Shown here one piece after another: positions 24,201 through 35,281 of a DNA stretch of 64,000 nt. Source of the stretch: Albifimbria verrucaria (taxonomy: Eukaryota; Ascomycota; Sordariomycetes; Hypocreales; Stachybotryaceae); contig JAHREC010000011.1 of NCBI GenBank assembly GCA_020081605.1, forward strand, positions 248,001 through 312,000, in the 5' to 3' direction. The notes beneath the pieces are model-generated. The model was given only the letters and a program-made list of their open reading frames with translations. It made no database searches and was not told the origin of the DNA. The position numbers and the translations under genes are program-made. Each line of letters starts with the position of its first letter. Within the stretch, counting starts at the first letter, position 1.

Positions 24201-25263
24201 AACTTCAGTTCACCATTGGCTAATCATCGTCCATAAATCACTGGGAAGGTGTGTCGGACCCTTTTGCTCAACAATGATTGACAAATTGTCAACTGTCATC
24301 TCGACCACGCTTCTCGAATTTACGCACGCATGCATAGGGAGTGGCCGGTGAGTTACCAAGTTTGGCAAACATGGTATTACAGCCCAACCAGTATTAATAA
24401 GGGAAGGTGGGAGATGCAGCACAAACTGCATAAAGTAGAGTATCTGGTAGTTTAGGGTGTGTCGATAACCGTGGAATTACTTCTTACGGATATGCTCGGA
24501 GTTGAGCAAAGCAGAGGTCATTGGTGAAATCGAAGATCTATGAGAGAAGCAACCAAGAAGGATGAAAATTTCATGACCTAGTATGCACGACATAAGGGCT
24601 GAAGCATGCAGAATCTGCATTCACTATCTGTATCTAGATGCTTGTTGGAAGAGAACTGCCACGACTGCTGCTGTAGTTGTAGTAGAAGAAGAGTCATCGT
24701 TCGCTTCAAAGCTGCTAAATTAATCCTTTTCACGAGGAATAACACTTTTCCGGATTACAACAGCATTCCAGACCATGTAACCATGGGTTCAGAGTGCTAA
24801 GATGGCATGGGAGGAAATACTCACGAGAAGGATAGGTGGTGGATGAAGCATAGTGACTGGGCAACTTGGTTCGAGGGACGTATTGTTGTGAAATGATAAT
24901 ACCCCACAGTCAACAAGAGGGTGCGATGCAAGTGTGTGATAGGAAACTTGCCTGTTATACAAGCAATGCTGAAGGTTGCAGCAAAGTTCACCAATCGGTC
25001 ACAGATGCTATCGGTTGCGTTTCCGTGGAAAACCCCAATCCCCGCATTATCACTTTGTGGAGAAGAGCCGCCAAATATATGATTTCCGATGAGGAATGGT
25101 GATCGATGAACCCGAGCAGAAGCGGATAATATAAAAGAGTGCCAGCACATGGTGATGCTATGTTTGTAATTTTCTCTTTGCTTACGATTTACACACAAAT
25201 ACATAGATTCCGTCTCGTCAGTTTGATGGTAACTGAACTTCTCCAATCGTTCTATTCTTTCTC
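24201..25263. other. Upstream region of the ferric reductase gene, no supported gene
   Basis: A 141-codon minus-strand frame at 24821-25246 and a 78-codon plus-strand frame overlap. Neither shows a recognisable domain. Unrecognised 5' exons of the reductase could lie here. Confidence 0.35.
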
Positions 25264-27206
25264 ATGTCTCAAACTGCTGCAGATGTTCGTTCGGGGAATC
25301 TCCTCCCTAGCACCACTAGTAATGGTGTTGCTAGATTCGCCATGTTCACCCGACGAGCCAGATTGAACCACGAGTCCATGTTCGCATTTCTAGGCGCCAT
25401 GATTGTACTTGCCCTAGTATTTATCATATTTCACCGAATTGGAAGCGTAGTTCAGTATTTTGGTGCGAAAAAGCCGTCCTTTTCCGGCGGCCTGGCAAGG
25501 TTCGATATGCCAAATCTCATGTTATTATTTCTTACTTTAGTGCTTCTTCGGTTGACAACTTGATCAAGGATACCTAGGAGAATATTTACATACAAGTTTC
25601 CGATGCTGCCATCTACTGGCTACGCATGCTTCATCATCTTGTATTTATCCATTAACATCATTATTACCACCACGAACATGGATAATGATAATATGTCAAT
25701 GAATGCCAACATGGCTTCACGAACCGGCTGGTAAGTCAGAAATACCACTGTCATTTTTGAAAATCAATCTCACTGTCATAAAGGATGGCCATGGCAAATC
25801 TTGTCGTGGTGATTTTACTGGGATTAAAGAACACACCTATATCTCTATTCACGTTGTGGTCCTATGAGCGGTTGAATATTCTCCACCAAGTAACTGGTTA
25901 CACGACTCTAGCATTCATCATCATCCACCTGTCGTGCTATTCTTCATACTTCGCGGAAATTGGACGCATGGAAAGGCTTCTTGCCGTCGAGGCTATATAT
26001 GGTATAGTTGCAACTGCAGCTTTCATAGTACTTGTGTTTAGCGGAGCTTTCATTAGGCGGTGGTGGTATGAGCTTTTCTACTACCTGCATGGTGGCTTTT
26101 GGATTCTCGCCATCATCACGACAGGCTTACACCAACCAGATATGAGCCGGAACGTCATCGTTATCACACTAGCTACAACTATTATTTGGGTTGTGGACCG
26201 CCTTATTCGCCTAGGCCGGTTGGCCTACAATTTACGCAACAATGCGACTTTAGTTCCTCTGCCCAACGGAGGCACGCATGTGCGTATGGCTATGGCGCTA
26301 CGTGGGGCTGAAGCAGGAAAACATTGTTTCCTATCTATTCCATCCTTACGTCCGTTCGAGGCCCATCCCTTTACAATTGTATCAACCGATCCGATTGAGT
26401 TTGTCATTGCTTCACACAATGGCTTCACAAGCAAACTACATGAACATGCTGTGCGAAATCCAGGAATCTGCTTGAGAGCTTCGATAGATGGACCGTATGG
26501 GAGGTTCCCACAATTATCAAGCTTTGATAAGTTGGTACTTATATCGGGTGGCAGTGGTGCTAGTTTCACATTTGGCATGGCTCTGAACTTGATCAAGAGA
26601 CAAAGGGAACTGGGAACCTTCAGATTGAGTTTATCTGGGCGGTGAAGAAGACCTGTAAGTTGAAAGTGCAGAACTAATGGCTAGGTGCTATATTGACAGC
26701 ATGTAGCATATCTGCAGTGGTTCTCGACCCATTTGAGTGTCCTTCAGAAAAACCAAAATGTATCGGTCAAAGTTTTCGTAACGCGGGAACTGGCACAAGA
26801 GACGAACAAGGTGGGAACAGGGAGCCTTGCAACGCACTACGAAATAAACCATTTCAGCCCTACTGCAGGAGACGATGAGACTGTCAACAAAATGCAGTTT
26901 CATCTACCCGCGGCTTTCTCAGGAGACGTGGAGAAGAACCTGCCGCTGGATAGCGGAGGAACCTCATCTACAGAGATAGCAGGAGATGGCTCTGATGTTC
27001 ACGAGCCCATCGAGATAACCTATGCAAGGCCAGATATTGGAGTTCTCATTGAAGAGACTGTGAATAAGATGCCCGTGGACAAGAGCGTGCTTGTTATGGG
27101 ATGCGGTCCAGAAGAACTGATGACTATAGTAAGAAACACGACGGCAGCATCTATTAGGCCAGGTGGACCACTAGTCGAATTGCATTGCGAACAATTCGGA
27201 TGGTAA
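25264..27206 (+). CDS. Ferric reductase transmembrane component (FRE/NOX superfamily)
   Basis: Plasma-membrane flavocytochrome that passes electrons from NADPH through FAD and two hemes to extracellular Fe(III). An N-terminal hydrophobic helix (about residues 39-57) is followed by RRIFTYKFPMLPSTGYAC. After an intron (about 25732-25784) comes the ferric-reductase domain. Paired heme ligands appear in HQVTGYTTLAFIIIH and FYYLHGGFWILAIITTGLH. The FAD motif is HPFTIV and the NADPH motif is GGSGASFTFG. A last intron (26655-26706) precedes the C-terminal domain, which ends in the family-typical EQFGW. There is an in-frame TGA at 25561 after LLRLTT, and one base missing at GGG 26612-26614. The true start is uncertain. 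Confidence 0.85.
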
Positions 27207-28631
27207 GCTTCAGCGGTTTGCATGATGTGTATGTAGCTTGCTAGCATCTATATTGGCTTCCTGGGTTCCCTGCTCTCATACATGCGTGTCGTTGAGGTGG
27301 AAGATGGAAGCTACAGAATGCTTTCGGGTTACAAGGCTGTAGAGTAGACAACATTTGAGCCCGGGGCAAACTGCGATGGGACGACTCTCTACAAATGCTT
27401 GAGTTGGAACACTTGGGTTATTCTATGCTAAGACTTTAGATTTATCTGGTGGTTCTGTCAATGCTGTAGCTTTAAAACCCAACATCATGTTTCACATCTT
27501 GCGCGACAGGGACTGCACTTTTTAGTGTGATGTAGCTGCCGATTTGACCTCAGTGATACGAAGCATGTCAGCTAGCTTGCTGTGAACCTTTCTCCTATGG
27601 AAATAGGCCCATCGTTTGCCATGTAGATGCCTCTTTACAACCATTATTGGGATTCTCATGGACCCTGCTGAAGTTGGGCTGCATCAAAACGAAGTAAGAG
27701 GAACCAATAGATGTTGAGGAATGACTAGTACCCCAAGATGCATTAGCTTTGGCATTCTTGATATTCTGCTACATCTGCACGACAAGGAATGGAGTGGATC
27801 TAGAAGCCAATGACCCGAGAGCCGGGGACAAGAGTGTCACCCACGTTATTTCTCCAGACTGGAATCTCCCACTAAAGCCCCGTGCCTTGTTCCGCTCCCG
27901 CCCCTGCCCCCGCCTCTGCCTAACAGCAATACTGGGACTGAGAGAACTCAAATGCGCCGGTGGCGAACAGTCTAGTACTCTCATTTAGGTAAATAGCCGA
28001 GACCCAGCCAGGGGACTGGGCCTGGTCATTTCATTTCGATGCGGGCTGTTACGTCTCCCCTTGTTATTGGATGCCTCCCATGACCGTCCTCCGCTGACAC
28101 ATTTGATGTGAAAGCCGTCCCAGACTTACGCAGGAACTCCCTCCTTGTGACCTCGTGAATTGTCTTGCTGGAGAGCGTCTGGATGGCCATTTTAACTTGG
28201 TGCTTGCAAAGAAGAGCTATGCTTAAAAAGCTCGTTAAAACGACAATTTCGAGCCTACCTGCTTGCAACTGTTAGCTGAGGGTTTGATTGTTCCCGCTGA
28301 GGCGTATTGGCGGATGCTCAATTCTAACCGCATCAGGTAAATCCCCGGAGAGTGGCACATGGTCCTTTAAGGTTCCCATTTCACTATGCTAGTTCACTTT
28401 AGCTCCGATAATTCAAGACTCCAGGGCCGCAGAGTTCCGAGGCATTCCTCAAGCACCACTAGAAGCAGCGCAGGGTATTTGCGTTGCTAGCTGAACGAAT
28501 GCTGGGGTACTTGGGGAAATCTTGACATGCCCTGCGATTGGTTGATGTCTTGGCCCGGTCCAGAACCACGGGACAGACGAGTGCTAGGTACGAAGGAGCA
28601 TCAAGATTAAGTGGACGTTAGTCCGGGCGGG
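27207..28631. other. Intergenic region upstream of the permease, no supported gene
   Basis: No coding signal. The stretch close to the permease holds a CTGGGG hexamer (28502-28507) fitting the CreA consensus SYGGRG. Confidence 0.4.
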
Positions 28632-28638
28632 TATATAT
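28632..28638 (+). promoter_or_regulatory. TATA box (TATATAT) of the sugar permease gene
   Basis: TATATAT lies about 112 bp upstream of the preferred ATG at 28750. This also argues against the upstream in-frame ATG at 28637, which overlaps the box. Confidence 0.4.
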
Positions 28639-28749
28639 GGCTGGCTACTCCTCTATCTGTCAACACATGCCTGGCCACCCATCAGCAACTCAGACTCATC
28701 TGCTCTCTTTACGCCCTTATCGCTTAGCCTTGCAAAGACTCGAAACGCA

Positions 28750-30396
28750 ATGCTTGATGCTTCTGATCATCACAAGGCGGAAAAGCCTTCTGTCGCGATG
28801 GTTGAAGCTCCGGCTCTCGGTACCATGGGGACGGAATTTCCAAGCAACAATCAGCGATGCCCAAGTAGCAACGGCAAAGGAACATTCAATGTCACTCTGG
28901 GAAGGTGTCAAGCTCTATCCCAAAGCCATCGGATGGTCCGTCCTTCTTTCCACTGCCATCGTCATGGAAGGCTACGATGTTGTACTCATGGGCTCATTCT
29001 ACGCAATGGAGCCTTTCAACAAGAGATACGGGACACTCCAGTCTGATGGTACATATCAATTGACCGCTTCTTGGCAAGCTGGCCTGTCCAATGCCATGAA
29101 CATTGGCCAAATCATCGGCTTGTTCATCACAGGCTTTGTCTCCGAGCGCCTCGGATATCGAAAGACCATGTTAGCGGCACTTACTGCGGTCACCTGCTTC
29201 ATTTTTATCCTCTTCTTTGCCCCAAGTCTTTCCGTTCTTCTCGTTGGTGAATTGTTAATGGGCATCCCGCTTGGCGTCTTCCAGACCTTGACAGTCACCT
29301 ATGCCTCCGAAGTCTGCCCCGTGGTATTGCGATGTTATCTTACAACATATGTCAACCTTTGTTGGGTTATGGGGCAACTCATAGCCTCTGGTGTTCTACG
29401 AGGCCTTGTCACGAGATCGGATCAATGGGCTTACCGTATCCCCTTTGCTATTCAATGGGTATGGCCGATCCCTATCATCGTCGGTGTCTTCTTAGCCCCG
29501 AAAGCCCTTGGTGGCTTGTTCGACAAGGACGCAAAGAAGAGGCGGTGGCTGCCTTGGTCCGACTCACGAGCAGCTCGGACGAGAATTTCAACGCCCAGGA
29601 AACTGTCGCCATGATGATACATACGAACGAGCTCGAGAAGGAAATTGAGGCAGGAACTTCTTACATTGATTGTTTCAGGGGCGTAGATCGTCGCCGGACT
29701 GAGATTGTCTGCTTTACCTGGGCCGCTCAAAACCTTTGCGGTGCTGGCCTCATGGGATATTCGACATACTTTTATACCCAGGCCGGTCTAGCAGGAGAAA
29801 ATGCTTTCAGTATGGCGCTTGGCCAATATGCCCTCGGCTTTTTCGGCACCCTCTTTTCCTGGTTTCTCATGACACACTTCGGGCGTCGGACCCTCTACGT
29901 CGCAGGTCTCTCCACTCTGAACGTCCTTCTTCTATCAATTGGCTTTGTCTCACTAGCCGGAAGTAAGAACATAGCTGCCTCATGGGCTACGGGCTCGCTT
30001 CTTCTGGTCTACACGTTTTTCTACGATTTAACTGTAGGGCCTGTTTGCTATTCTCTTGTTTCCGAGCTATCGTCGACCCGTCTCCGCGCCAAAACCATCG
30101 TCCTTGCTCGAAATCTCTACAACGTGTTGAGTGTCGTCAATGGAGTAATTGTTCCTTTCATGCTGAACCCGACCGCATGGAATTGGCGTGGAAAAGCTGG
30201 TTTCTTTTGGGCTGGCTTCTGCTTCTTGTGTGTCGTATGGGCGTACTTCCGCCTTCCCGAACCAAAGGATCGTACGTATGGTGAGCTGGATGTCCTCTTC
30301 CAGAAGAGAATTAGCGCCAGGAAGTTCAAGGAGACGGCGGTTGATCCGTTTGAGAACCATTTTGACGAGGAGCCGAAAACAATCGAGGCCTTGTAG
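28750..30396 (+). CDS. MFS sugar transporter, MAL-type alpha-glucoside permease
   Basis: Proton-coupled uptake of an alpha-glucoside disaccharide across the plasma membrane is predicted. The start at 28750 gives MLDASDHHKAEKPS; the frame continues after one missing base in the G-run 28826-28829 into SLWEGVKLYPKAIGWSVLLS. Hallmarks are EGYDVVLMGSFY, GFVSERLGYRKTM, YASEVCPVVLRCYLTTYVN, the sugar-porter PESPWWL motif (reached after one missing base in the C-run 29496-29499), FGRRTLYVAGLS and the RLPEPKDRTYGELDVLF tail. About twelve hydrophobic segments are visible. The YASEVCP...YLTTYVNLCW block is typical of fungal maltose/alpha-glucoside permeases. No introns were found. It is convergent with a GH49 dextranase gene, suggesting it imports isomaltose-type products. 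Confidence 0.85.
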
Positions 30397-31284
30397 AACT
30401 GTACTTTAGAACAAGATTGTGGCAATGGATCATCGGTCTGGCAGTGCAATCTTGGTCTGCCATGGTGGATCATGAGTGGTGTAGAATATAGGAAGATATG
30501 AGGTGATGTAAGGAGATTGAGAATGGAGTGCACAGGTGGCTTGTCGATGGATAATAGGCAGACTTAAGTTAGGTATATTCTTCGCGCTCACAGAAAATAC
30601 GACCATATTTGGTTGAATTGCACAGGAGACCACACGTGAAATATGATCACAGACTTCACTGGAGAAAGTTATTGAAACTCGCGCCTGTGTCATTGAAGCG
30701 AAGATTTGTATTATTTTTCTTTCTTGATGACGTGGTTCACGATAGTGCCAGCAAATCCAATGCCTGCGCAAAGAGTTCTCACCATACGTAAATCACGAGA
30801 CGTAACTCCTCTTGGGCTAACATCTAAAAACTAAATCTTTCCATTTGCTCTCGAATCATAAGCCCAGTCAGCGATATGCCTTCCGGTGGGGCCCTCTTGA
30901 CATGCCAGAAAAGATTTGTATGCAAAGTACATCACTTGGTTTACAACTTGAGATTGAACGACTCTTACTTGGTCAACTTGGTCACTATAGCTCGATGCTC
31001 CATGGTGGTGGTTCGTTTTCAGGACAGCGCGTATGCCTTGGAAAGAAGGTGTATTGAAGAGTCTTGCTATGTAATACGCCTGATATCCCAAGGGGTTTTA
31101 TTCCTCCATTTGCGTGTAGAATTAGACAGAATCATCTTAATTCAAACCTATCCAATGTGTCGCCTGTTTGTCCCACTACTACTCCTCCCTCTTGATGGCG
31201 GTAGCCAATAGAGCTCCGGTATCTGTTTGGCCTTTCCCGAGCTCCTTTGCTAACAGGACACGAGGAGTACTTCAGAGGGATCCA
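30397..31284. other. Convergent intergenic region, no supported gene
   Basis: Three-prime flanks of the permease and the GH49 gene. Short open frames on both strands have no domain signal. Confidence 0.45.
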
Positions 31285-33118
31285 TTAGGCAATACTCCAA
31301 TCATTCCAAAAGTCGGGGTGGATGTTCAGCTGCCCAAGCTGATTGGCTTCCCAGTTAGAGTTGTCAACCTTATTGCCATTAATCCACCAGTTTTCCAGAC
31401 GCATGCCGAACTTGAGCTGATCTTGACCAGGAGTGAAAGAATCCTCATTACCACTGATCTTCATCCCGACTAGGCTCTGGCCAAGCTCAACATTATTGTC
31501 TTTAAGTATGTTGTCGTACTTGACGTTCTGAATGACCAAGTCGTAGTTTTGAAGGGTGCAATGCGAAGTAATGCTGGGCAATTGCCTTCACAGGTGATAT
31601 CTGAGATTCTAGCACTGATTGTCCTCGATGCATCAACAATCTTCGGGTCTGCGTAGTAAGGAGAAGCTCTGATGATGGCAGAAGGAACGACAGTCTCGCT
31701 CTTGAACCATCGGGTGTGGATGATTTTGATACCCTTGAGAATGACATTCGAAACTCCACGAGGCTTCCAGCCCATTTGAACGACAGGGTCGTTGTGGCAT
31801 TTCCAGATCGCAACGTTTTGGACCTTGGCGTTGCTATGATACAGCTTGATTGCGTCATCGTTGACGTGCCAAAAGCAGTCCTTAACGGTTCCAGCATAGA
31901 TTTGAGGACCATCAGTCTGGAAGTAGAATGCTCCAACCTGCTTGTAGTCCGAGATGTCGCTCTGTACCTTGTTGTCCTCTTCATGCGGTGTGTGGTTCTT
32001 GGGAAAGAGATCCACAGTGTTAAAAGGTGGTGCATTTAAAGTAGGCCCAACGCAGGTCCATTTCTGATTGTCATTGACCGATTGATGAGAAAACATTCTC
32101 AGGCTTTTCCGGTCGTCTTTTTCTGCTACGTAGTTTCTTGCTGTATTGGCCATATAGGCATAATTTTCGCCGGACACAACACCGTGGCCAATGGTATAGA
32201 AGTCTTTAGACGTGGTGTACTCGAAGGCACCTTTGATGTAAGTTCCCGGTTCCATGTACAGATAGTGAGTGTTGGAATTCAGCTTGATGTGACTTTTTCC
32301 AAGCCGACCGTCCTTCTCAACCCAATAGATACCGGCTTCGAAGTATAGGGTTGGCTTAGCCTGGATCGTTGAGTCGGTAATTTTGCCGGGTTTAAGAACT
32401 TGGGTATTGGAGGACGTCTTCGAGGGAACAAGGTCTGTGGGTATGGGTGGGCTGGCAAAGATGACAAGCGCATTTCTAGGCTCCTGACTCACGAGGAGGC
32501 CACCGTCCTTGACGTAAGACCTGCCGTCCGAGCGGTACGCGAAGAGGTCGTTTTGAAACTCGACCGAGAATCGTCTACCTGCAGCATCGTAGGGGACTTT
32601 GATGACAACAGTTTTCGCGTCAGGAGCGGTGATTTCGTAACGAACGTCAGTCGGGCGAATGACGACATTGGAAACCGGACCCAGCTGGGAGCCATCCTTA
32701 GAAGTGATGCGGACCTCAACATCCTTGGTATACTGGAACTGAGACCAGGCCATATTGATCCCGGCATCTACTTCAACCGTGATGCCATCTCCATCAGCGA
32801 GGTTATACTCCTGCCCTGGGTTCGCTGGATCGTACATTTTCCCATTGCCGTTTCTTGGAATCGTTTCATAGACAAAAGAGTCCTTCCAGCTTTGGCTACC
32901 AGTAACCGCGACTGACACATTGTACTTGCGGGATTGGCGGACCTCATCAGCTGCCACAGCACCGTTGTTACGGACGCTGTATTTGCTGTGCCACCAGGTA
33001 CGTAAGGATTGAGTGTCCCTGGGCCATCCACAGGACCATCCCCTGGGCAAGTGGTGGAAGCGAAAGAGCCTAGCGCCTGCAGAGAGGCTGCTAGCATGAG
33101 AAGAGCGACACTGCGCAT
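31285..33118 (-). CDS. Secreted GH49 dextranase / isopullulanase
   Basis: Endo-hydrolysis of alpha-1,6 (dextranase) or alpha-1,4 next to alpha-1,6 (isopullulanase) links by a right-handed beta-helix enzyme. A signal peptide (about residues 1-20, MRSVALLMLAASLQALGSFA) precedes WWHSKYSVRNNGAVAADEVRQ, FVYETIPRNGNGKMYDP and GINMAWSQFQY. The three GH49 acidic residues are present: QTDGP and the two Asp of FWHVNDDAIK. KCHNDPVVQMGWKPR and KSETVVPSAII follow, and the C-terminal ANQLGQLNIHPDFW matches the family ending. No introns. Single-base breaks lie near 33040 and 31553-31557; the frame between them, about 1.5 kb, is intact. Isopullulanase cannot be excluded, but overall it reads closest to Talaromyces/Penicillium dextranases. 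Confidence 0.9.
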
Positions 33119-33216
33119 GGTGAGGTTTAATACACAGAGTTAAAGACAGTGGGCCTGGAGACGAGGGCGGTTGGGTTGAAGATAGGAAAGTTTGAATGAT
33201 TGTGCGTCCCCATTCG

Positions 33217-33225
33217 TATTAAATA
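33217..33225 (-). promoter_or_regulatory. TATA-like element of the GH49 gene
   Basis: TATTTAATA on the minus strand lies about 100 bp upstream of the GH49 ATG. Confidence 0.35.
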
Positions 33226-33854
33226 CACGTCTCTGGGCAAGATATCTCAAGTCTTTGTCGTTTCCAAACATTTCCCAAAAGGTAAATCAGCGACTGTCGC
33301 CACTCATACGCAGAGCTCAGATGGTGATGAACGCAGCCTGTGGTCAACCAAACCTTTGCTTGAAATGAATCGTTTACTAGTCTCACGCTAAGCCTACCTT
33401 CGGCTTGAAAAGTTCAGCGCCACGTTCTTCGGCTGATGTTGCAACATAGGAATGGCCAGCCAACCCCCGGTGCTTTGATACTATCCCCTTACTCTGACTG
33501 GTGCCCTCTCTGGAGCATGCTCCGTAGAGTCAGGGACAGATGTGTAGGGCGAATGTGAGTCGCGACCACACGGCCCGCGAAAGGACCTATACTCCGCCGT
33601 CTACTGCGTTGAATGACGAATGGAGCTTTCGCCTAGTGCCATACATGAAGCCGTCACCACTGTTGCCAGGTTTCCTGCCGGGCTGCTACTTCACCTAACA
33701 GGGTAATAGGCCGGCACGCACAGAGTAGTCTGTGTGCTAAATCAGATTTTATCGTCGAGTGTTTTAGAATGATTTAAACTATTCGCAGCGGAATTGCGGA
33801 GGACCATCTGGGATCCACTATGTGGCCAGGGTCAATGAGGTTGGCTTCTTCTCT

Positions 33855-33872
33855 CTGGGGAAATTACCCCAG
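33855..33872. promoter_or_regulatory. Inverted pair of CreA-type sites
   Basis: CTGGGG and CCCCAG face each other across 6 bp (CTGGGGAAATTACCCCAG). Each half fits the carbon-catabolite repressor consensus SYGGRG. Paired CreA sites are the functional form at several fungal promoters. It sits in the intergenic region shared by two secreted glycan-degrading genes. Confidence 0.5.
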
Positions 33873-33898
33873 GTTTCTTCATGTGGCCGCGTCCAAGT

Positions 33899-33904
33899 GC
33901 GGGG
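33899..33904 (+). promoter_or_regulatory. Additional CreA-type site (GCGGGG)
   Basis: GCGGGG fits SYGGRG and lies 27 bp from the inverted pair, making a cluster of three candidate sites. Confidence 0.35.
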
Positions 33905-34327
33905 TATGTTACTACCTTACTCTGTACGTTAGCGGGAATATGCTCCCTGTAATCCATACGTCCTTTCCTTGGTCGTGGACAAGCTTCGATCTCGCATGAA
34001 GCACTCACTGCATGCTTGTTGCACCTCCCGTAGGTTAGAAACGGCGAATTACTGAATGGAGCCTTACTCTATCGGATCCAAAACCGGTCAACATGATGTT
34101 TCTGTTCCTGCTTGAAACAATTCCCACCTGTAGATCCTTATGCGAAGGGTCCAGGGCTTAGGTCATTCGGGCCAGATGTGCCATCCAGGATTTCCCGTCC
34201 AATATGAGAGAGAGATGATTAGATCCTGTGGCATGCGTAATACCGGCCTATTGACGTTATCGGAATAGTTATGTTGTCGTCAACTATGCGAGGTCACAGC
34301 GGCGGCCTTTTACGTGGAATCATGAGT

Positions 34328-34334
34328 CTATTTA
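34328..34334 (+). promoter_or_regulatory. TATA-like element of the AA9 gene
   Basis: TATTTAA lies 80 bp upstream of the AA9 start codon. Confidence 0.35.
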
Positions 34335-34413
34335 AGCTCTGTTATGTTCTACCAATATCAATTTGTCTCTTGCGAAAACCGTGCTACACATACTTTGAGA
34401 AACAAAACACAAA

Positions 34414-35281
34414 ATGAAATTTTCGGCTGAACTGTTCGGGCTCCTGTCCATTCTCCCCCGTTCTCGGCCATTACAAGTGGCCTGCCTTGATTGTTAATGG
34501 CCAAGTTACGGGAGACTGGCAATACGTGCGAGAGAACACTAACAACATCAACCCACTCATGGACTTGTCCTCGACCGACCTTCGTTGTAACGAAGGCGGA
34601 CTGGCCTCAGGGCCGCGAACCAAAACGGTTACTGTCGCCGCAGGATCCAAGGTTGGTTCCCGAACCCTGCGTCTATTGACCAAACAGGTGGCTGACTGAT
34701 TGGTTCCAGATTGGATTCACACTCAGTAACTCCATCGGGCATATAGGTCCAATGCTAGTTTACATGGCAAAAGCACCCGGAGATCCATCTCAATGGGACG
34801 GAGCTGGTAAAGTCTGGTTCAAGATCAATGAGTGGGGACCTGACTTCTCCGGTGGTTCTATCAGGTGGCCTCAACTCGGTAAGTGTCTCATGGCAGATCT
34901 CAAAACGGTAGGCTGTTACTGAATTGCTTTGTTTGATCAAACAGGGCTCGAAAGATATGAATTCAATATTCCCGCTGCCGTCCCAAGCGGCAAATACCTG
35001 GTGCGCATTGAGCATATTGGCGTGCATAATGCCGCGAATTACGGTGGCGCGCAGTTCTTTGTGGCTTGCGGCCAAGTAGAGGTGACAGGAGGCGGCTCAG
35101 GAACACCAGGCCCCTTGGTTGCATTTCCAGGAGAATACAAGCCAGACCATCCTGGTATCTACTTCAACAATTACTATCCCAATGTTAGTTATCCCAATCT
35201 CAAGACCATCCTAGGAATCATGCTTATTGGACACAGCCAACTTCTTATGTCATTCCTGGTCCACCCGTTTGGGGTAAATAG
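34414..35281 (+). CDS. AA9 lytic polysaccharide monooxygenase with Phe at the axial Tyr position
   Basis: Secreted copper enzyme that oxidatively cleaves cellulose or hemicellulose. A signal peptide (MKFSAELFGLLSIL...VLG) precedes mature His-1 of HYKWPALIVNGQ, the copper-brace N-terminus. The second brace His is in SNSIGHIGPMLVY. The third active-site block reads EHIGVHNAANYGGAQFFVAC, where AA9 enzymes normally have QFY; here the axial Tyr is Phe. The tail PTSYVIPGPPVWGK is typical and no cellulose-binding module follows. Introns are 34652-34709 (atypical donor GTTGGT), 34879-34944 and 35184-35236. The signal-peptide frame is broken in the C-run at 34455-34459. The mature protein is about 220 residues. 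Confidence 0.87.

Larger units (their letters stand above)
33119..34413. other. Divergent promoter region of the GH49 and AA9 genes
   Basis: This 1.3-kb region holds both start regions and no supported CDS. It contains a CreA-type palindrome and TATA-like elements near each gene, listed separately. Confidence 0.55.

Noticed and set aside
24821..25246. 141-codon minus-strand frame upstream of the ferric reductase
   Set aside because: No recognisable motif, and it lies where the reductase promoter or 5' exons should be.
25555..25570. TGA recoding (selenocysteine) in the ferric reductase
   Set aside because: Filamentous ascomycetes lack the selenocysteine machinery; a base error or mutation is far more likely.
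28637..28749. Upstream in-frame ATG as start of the sugar permease
   Set aside because: The extension is not permease-like, overlaps the TATA element, and the frame leading into the conserved domain starts at 28750.
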